From: an uncultured Phenylobacterium sp.
GTDB taxonomy: Bacteria > Pseudomonadota > Alphaproteobacteria > Caulobacterales > Caulobacteraceae
Assembly: GCA_945952355.1 (NCBI GenBank)
Contig: CAMFIW010000116.1
Location: 1 to 7,669 of the forward strand
DNA length: 7,669 bases
Direction: 5' to 3'
In this document: piece by piece, positions 5,679 through 7,669 of the stretch
Position numbering within the stretch: position 1 is the first letter of the stretch
Layout: each line of letters begins with the position of its first letter
The notes under the pieces: generated by a model
What the model saw: only the letters and a program-made list of their open reading frames with translations
What the model was told of the DNA's origin: nothing
Databases searched by the model: none
Position numbers and translations under genes: made by a program

Positions 5679-6347
5679 ATGCTTTCCCAGCCGAACACGC
5701 CCGCGCCGCAGACCGCAGCCGCCGCGGCGCTCGCCGCGCTCTCGGATGAAGACCTGTTCCAAGCTTGCCGGGCGGGTGACGAGCGCGCCTTCCGCGCCCT
5801 GGTGACCCGCCACGCGGAGTTCGTTCGCCGCCTGGCGATCAATGTGGTGCGCGACGAACAGGAGGCGGAGGACGTCGTCCAGGAGGCCTTCGTCTCGGCC
5901 TGGCGCAATCGCGAGGCCTGGCGGCCGGAGGCCAAGTTCACCACCTGGCTCTATCGGATCGCCATGAACAAGGCGATCGACCGCTATCGCGCCCGCCGCG
6001 CCACGCCGCAGCCGGCGGAGGTGATCGCCCGTATCCAGGACGCCGAGATCTCGGCCGTGGAGCTTCCCGGCCAGCTCGCCGCCCTTGAGCGCCAGGAGGC
6101 CTCCACCGTCATCGCCGGCGCCATGGAGGCTCTGCCGGAAACCCAGCGCACCGCGCTGCGGCTCTTCTATTTCGAGGACCTTGAGGTCGCCGAGATCGCG
6201 AAGGTCATGCTAGCGTCCGAGCAATCCGTCCGGTCGCTGCTCAAGCGGGGGCGCCAGACCCTGAAGACGCGACTGCAGAAACAGAAGACCCTCCGCCCGC
6301 ATGGATCTCCAGGAGTTTCGCCGCCTGCTCGCCGCCCTCGGTCCTGA
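5679..6347 (+). CDS. ECF-family RNA polymerase sigma factor
   Basis: An alternative sigma factor of the extracytoplasmic-function type: it has regions 2 and 4 only and redirects RNA polymerase to a specific promoter set. In the 222-residue product, region 2 spans about 25-105 with AEDVVQEAFVSAW at 63-75 and FTTWLYRIAMNKAIDRYR at 87-104. Region 4 spans about 148-200, with LPETQRTALRLFYFEDL and the helix-turn-helix EIAKVMLASEQSVRSLLKRGRQ. A basic, proline-containing tail follows (203-222). A TTG at 5643 would add 12 residues but lies directly after the sigma-54 -12 element, upstream of the expected transcript start, so ATG 5679 is preferred. The last 47 bases overlap the next gene. I cannot assign an ECF subgroup; target promoters are unknown, though see the motif before the DUF1223 gene. 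Confidence 0.93.
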   Translation: MLSQPNTPAPQTAAAAALAALSDEDLFQACRAGDERAFRALVTRHAEFVRRLAINVVRDEQEAEDVVQEAFVSAWRNREAWRPEAKFTTWLYRIAMNKAIDRYRARRATPQPAEVIARIQDAEISAVELPGQLAALERQEASTVIAGAMEALPETQRTALRLFYFEDLEVAEIAKVMLASEQSVRSLLKRGRQTLKTRLQKQKTLRPHGSPGVSPPARRPRS

Positions 6348-6519
6348 CCTGGCCGACTGGCCGGCCGACGCCGCCGACGAGGCCGTCGCCCTCATGGCCG
6401 GCGAGCCCCGCGCCCAGGACCTGTTCGCCCGCGCAGTCGCCGAGACCGCCCGCGACCCGGCCGCCGACATATCCGCCCTCGTCGACCGCATCGTCGAGCA
6501 GGCGCGTCGGGGAGACTAG
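6301..6519 (+). CDS. Small acidic protein, candidate partner of the ECF sigma factor
   Basis: A 72-residue soluble protein overlapping the sigma gene by 47 bp in another frame. It begins MDLQEFRRLLAALGPDLADWP; the pattern of a short helix, then D...WP at 17-21 and an Ala/Leu-rich helix ending at FARA (42-45), resembles the cytoplasmic N-terminal part of small proteins encoded beside ECF sigma factors in alphaproteobacteria. Such proteins often continue into a membrane segment; this one stops at residue 72 without one. Reading-frame overlap implies translational coupling, since no clear ribosome-binding site precedes the ATG. Its position suggests a regulator (anti-sigma-like) of the sigma factor. 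That is an inference from context and pattern only; no known anti-sigma motif such as a zinc-binding HxxxCxxC is present. Confidence 0.65.
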   Translation: MDLQEFRRLLAALGPDLADWPADAADEAVALMAGEPRAQDLFARAVAETARDPAADISALVDRIVEQARRGD

Positions 6520-7208
6520 CTCCTGGCCGCCGCCAGGATCGGCCCGCCAGGGCCCGCCTGGACGAGGATGGCGGTCTTTAGCGCCGCGTTGGTCGCCGCC
6601 GGCAGCTTCAGCGTCTCGGCGCGCCCGTCGAAGGCGCCCAGTCGCACCAGTTCGCGCACCACGTTCTTGTGCGGCAGGGTCTTGCCGGTGTTCTCGCCGC
6701 GCCGGACCGGCACCTGCACCGTGCTGGGGTCGTAGCGCACCAGCCAGACCACGGCCGGTCTCGCGGGCCGGGCCGCCGCGGCGAGGCTCACCCGGTCTGC
6801 GCTCAGGGTCAGGGCCGGCCCGCCGGCCACCGGGGCCGTGGCCGCCGCGGCGCGCTCGATCTCGCCCGGCGTCGCGCCCACCACGTCGCGCCGGCCGTTT
6901 ATCACCACCTGCGGGGTGGCGACATTGTCGTGGCGCAGGCCGCGCGCATAGTCCCATTGCCGGTCGGTATAGGCCTTGGAGGCGAAGGTGTCCTTCCAGC
7001 CCAGGCTGTCCCAGTAGGTCACCCCGAAACTCAGGGCCAGGATGTCCGGCCGGTTCGACAACTTGGCCACATTCGCATTGGCTGGCGGGCAGGACGAGCA
7101 GCCTTGGCTGGTGAACAGCTCAACGACCGTGAACGGGGGGGCCGCCGCGGCGCTCCCCGAGGTCAGCGCCATCGCCGCTCCCAGGCCCAAGATCGTCCGT
7201 CGGATCAT
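6516..7208 (-). CDS. Secreted DUF1223 family protein (thioredoxin-like fold)
   Basis: A 230-residue exported protein. Residues 1-23 form a signal peptide (RR at 3-4, hydrophobic stretch to 16, Ala-rich cleavage area). The mature part starts with VVELFTSQGCSSCPPANAN at 28-46, the DUF1223 signature, with a CxxC pair at Cys37 and Cys40 as in thioredoxin-like proteins. VTYWDSLGWKDTFAS (63-77) and TPQVVINGR (98-106), typical of the family, follow. The biochemical role of DUF1223 is not established; a redox or thiol function in the periplasm is plausible. GGAG about 8 bases upstream supports the ATG at 7208. The gene converges on the sigma operon, the two stop codons sharing CTAG at 6516-6519, and it has an ECF-type promoter motif upstream. 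Confidence 0.92.
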   Translation of the reverse strand: MIRRTILGLGAAMALTSGSAAAAPPFTVVELFTSQGCSSCPPANANVAKLSNRPDILALSFGVTYWDSLGWKDTFASKAYTDRQWDYARGLRHDNVATPQVVINGRRDVVGATPGEIERAAAATAPVAGGPALTLSADRVSLAAAARPARPAVVWLVRYDPSTVQVPVRRGENTGKTLPHKNVVRELVRLGAFDGRAETLKLPAATNAALKTAILVQAGPGGPILAAARS

Positions 7209-7255
7209 CGCGCTTGCTCCACGCCGGCCCTGCCTCGGGCCCGTTCGACCACAGG

Positions 7256-7281
7256 TTCGCGCGAGCGGGAACCTTGGTTAC
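7256..7281 (-). promoter_or_regulatory. ECF-type promoter motif for the DUF1223 gene
   Basis: On the minus strand GTAACC (7281-7276), exactly 16 bases, then CGAA (7259-7256). This equals the motif GTAACC-N16-CGAA that I recall being reported for the Caulobacter crescentus ECF sigma factor SigF. The predicted start near 7249 leaves a leader of about 40 bases before the DUF1223 ATG, a normal geometry. Which sigma factor uses it here is unknown; the ECF gene next door is one candidate and an unlinked SigF is another. Confidence 0.6.
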
Positions 7282-7300
7282 AGCCGCCGGCCCGAGTTGT

Positions 7301-7324
7301 CGGCCGAATGTGCTCGTTCGGCCG
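7301..7324. repeat. Inverted repeat in the DUF1223/membrane-protein divergent gap
   Basis: Perfect 8-bp arms CGGCCGAA (7301-7308) and TTCGGCCG (7317-7324) flank an 8-base spacer. No T-tract follows on either strand and no gene ends nearby, so it may be an operator or leader hairpin rather than a terminator. A chance origin in GC-rich DNA is possible. Confidence 0.4.
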
Positions 7325-7406
7325 GGCGGTCGATTTGCCGCACCGCTTGTTAGGGAAGGGCGGAGGCGGCCGGGGCCATAAGGGGGCGTCGATTCCCGGA
7401 GGCTCC

Positions 7407-7669
7407 ATGAACCAGGATCTGGCCGCGGACGCCGGCCGCGCGCCGCTCGGCGTGCGCATCGACGAGGCCGCCGAAGCCGTCCGCCGGGTGACCGTCCCGC
7501 GCCTTGCCCTCTATCCCCTTGCGGCTCTCATGGGCGTCCTGCTGCTTCCTGCGGGCCAGCTCCTCGCCTGGCTGGGCGCCGGGCTGGGGGTGGAGCTCTG
7601 GACCTGGGTCGCGGGCCGTCCCGCCGCGCACGGCCGGCCGATGGGCCGGCTGGCCCGCCTGCATTTCGC
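7407..7669 (+). CDS. Membrane protein, N-terminal fragment (unidentified)
   Basis: The frame opens with ATG at 7407, preceded by GGAGG at 7398-7402, and runs to the window end without a stop (87 complete codons). The visible part has a soluble, acidic N-terminus (1-28, MNQDLAADAGRAPLGVRIDEAA), then a hydrophobic span from about 32 to 69 (LALYPLAALMGVLLLPAG and LLAWLGAGLGVELWTWVAG), enough for one or two membrane helices, and then a basic stretch (RPAAHGRPMGRLARLHF). Membrane-anchored signalling proteins of this order can start this way, but no kinase, GGDEF or other domain is visible, so no function is assigned. It is divergent from the DUF1223 gene. Confidence 0.7.
   Translation, partial: MNQDLAADAGRAPLGVRIDEAAEAVRRVTVPRLALYPLAALMGVLLLPAGQLLAWLGAGLGVELWTWVAGRPAAHGRPMGRLARLHF

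Noticed and set aside
7267..7300. GGGAACC on the plus strand as a general-stress (EcfG-type GGAAC...CGTT) promoter for the membrane-protein gene
   Set aside because: No CGTT-like element lies at the required 16-18 base spacing; the opposite-strand GTAACC-N16-CGAA match is far better.
1..7669. tRNA, rRNA, CRISPR array, insertion sequence or phage genes
   Set aside because: No repeat-spacer pattern, transposase-like frame, terminal repeats or RNA-gene signature was seen on either strand.

Overview
This is a high-GC alphaproteobacterial window, most likely from Caulobacterales (Caulobacter/Phenylobacterium-like). The pointers are the GC-rich coding bias, the compact flagellin ending in MLKLLQ, a short FlgD, and regulatory DNA with a near-perfect sigma-54 site and a Caulobacter-type ECF promoter motif. 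The genus is inferred; there is no rRNA or other marker to settle it.

Layout. (1) Positions 1-2323, minus strand: a tight flagellar hook operon read leftwards, flgD (short form) > flgE > a small FlgN-like helical protein > flgK (only its first ~129 codons, running into a suspicious poly-G stretch at the window edge). (2) Positions 2324-2577: divergent control region with T-tracts and only weak promoter candidates. (3) Positions 2578-5524, plus strand: the filament operon, flagellin > hairpin > fliD (cap) > fliS (chaperone; overlaps fliD by 8 bp), closed by a strong hairpin. (4) Positions 5525-5678: AT-rich control region with a textbook sigma-54 promoter. (5) Positions 5679-6519, plus strand: an ECF sigma factor and an overlapping 72-residue acidic protein that may be its partner. 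(6) Positions 6516-7208, minus strand: a secreted DUF1223 thioredoxin-fold protein, convergent with the sigma operon (the stop codons share one CTAG) and preceded by GTAACC-N16-CGAA. (7) Positions 7407-7669: start of a membrane protein on the plus strand, cut by the window end.

How it fits together. FlgD/FlgE build the hook, FlgK is the first hook-filament junction protein, flagellin and FliD make the filament and cap, and FliS plus the FlgN-like protein would be export chaperones. The most interesting proposal is regulatory. Sigma-54, the usual late-flagellar sigma in this group, appears to drive an ECF sigma factor, and the neighbouring DUF1223 gene carries an ECF-type promoter, suggesting a flagellum-linked sigma-54 > ECF > periplasmic protein cascade. 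The motifs are seen in the sequence; the cascade itself is inference.
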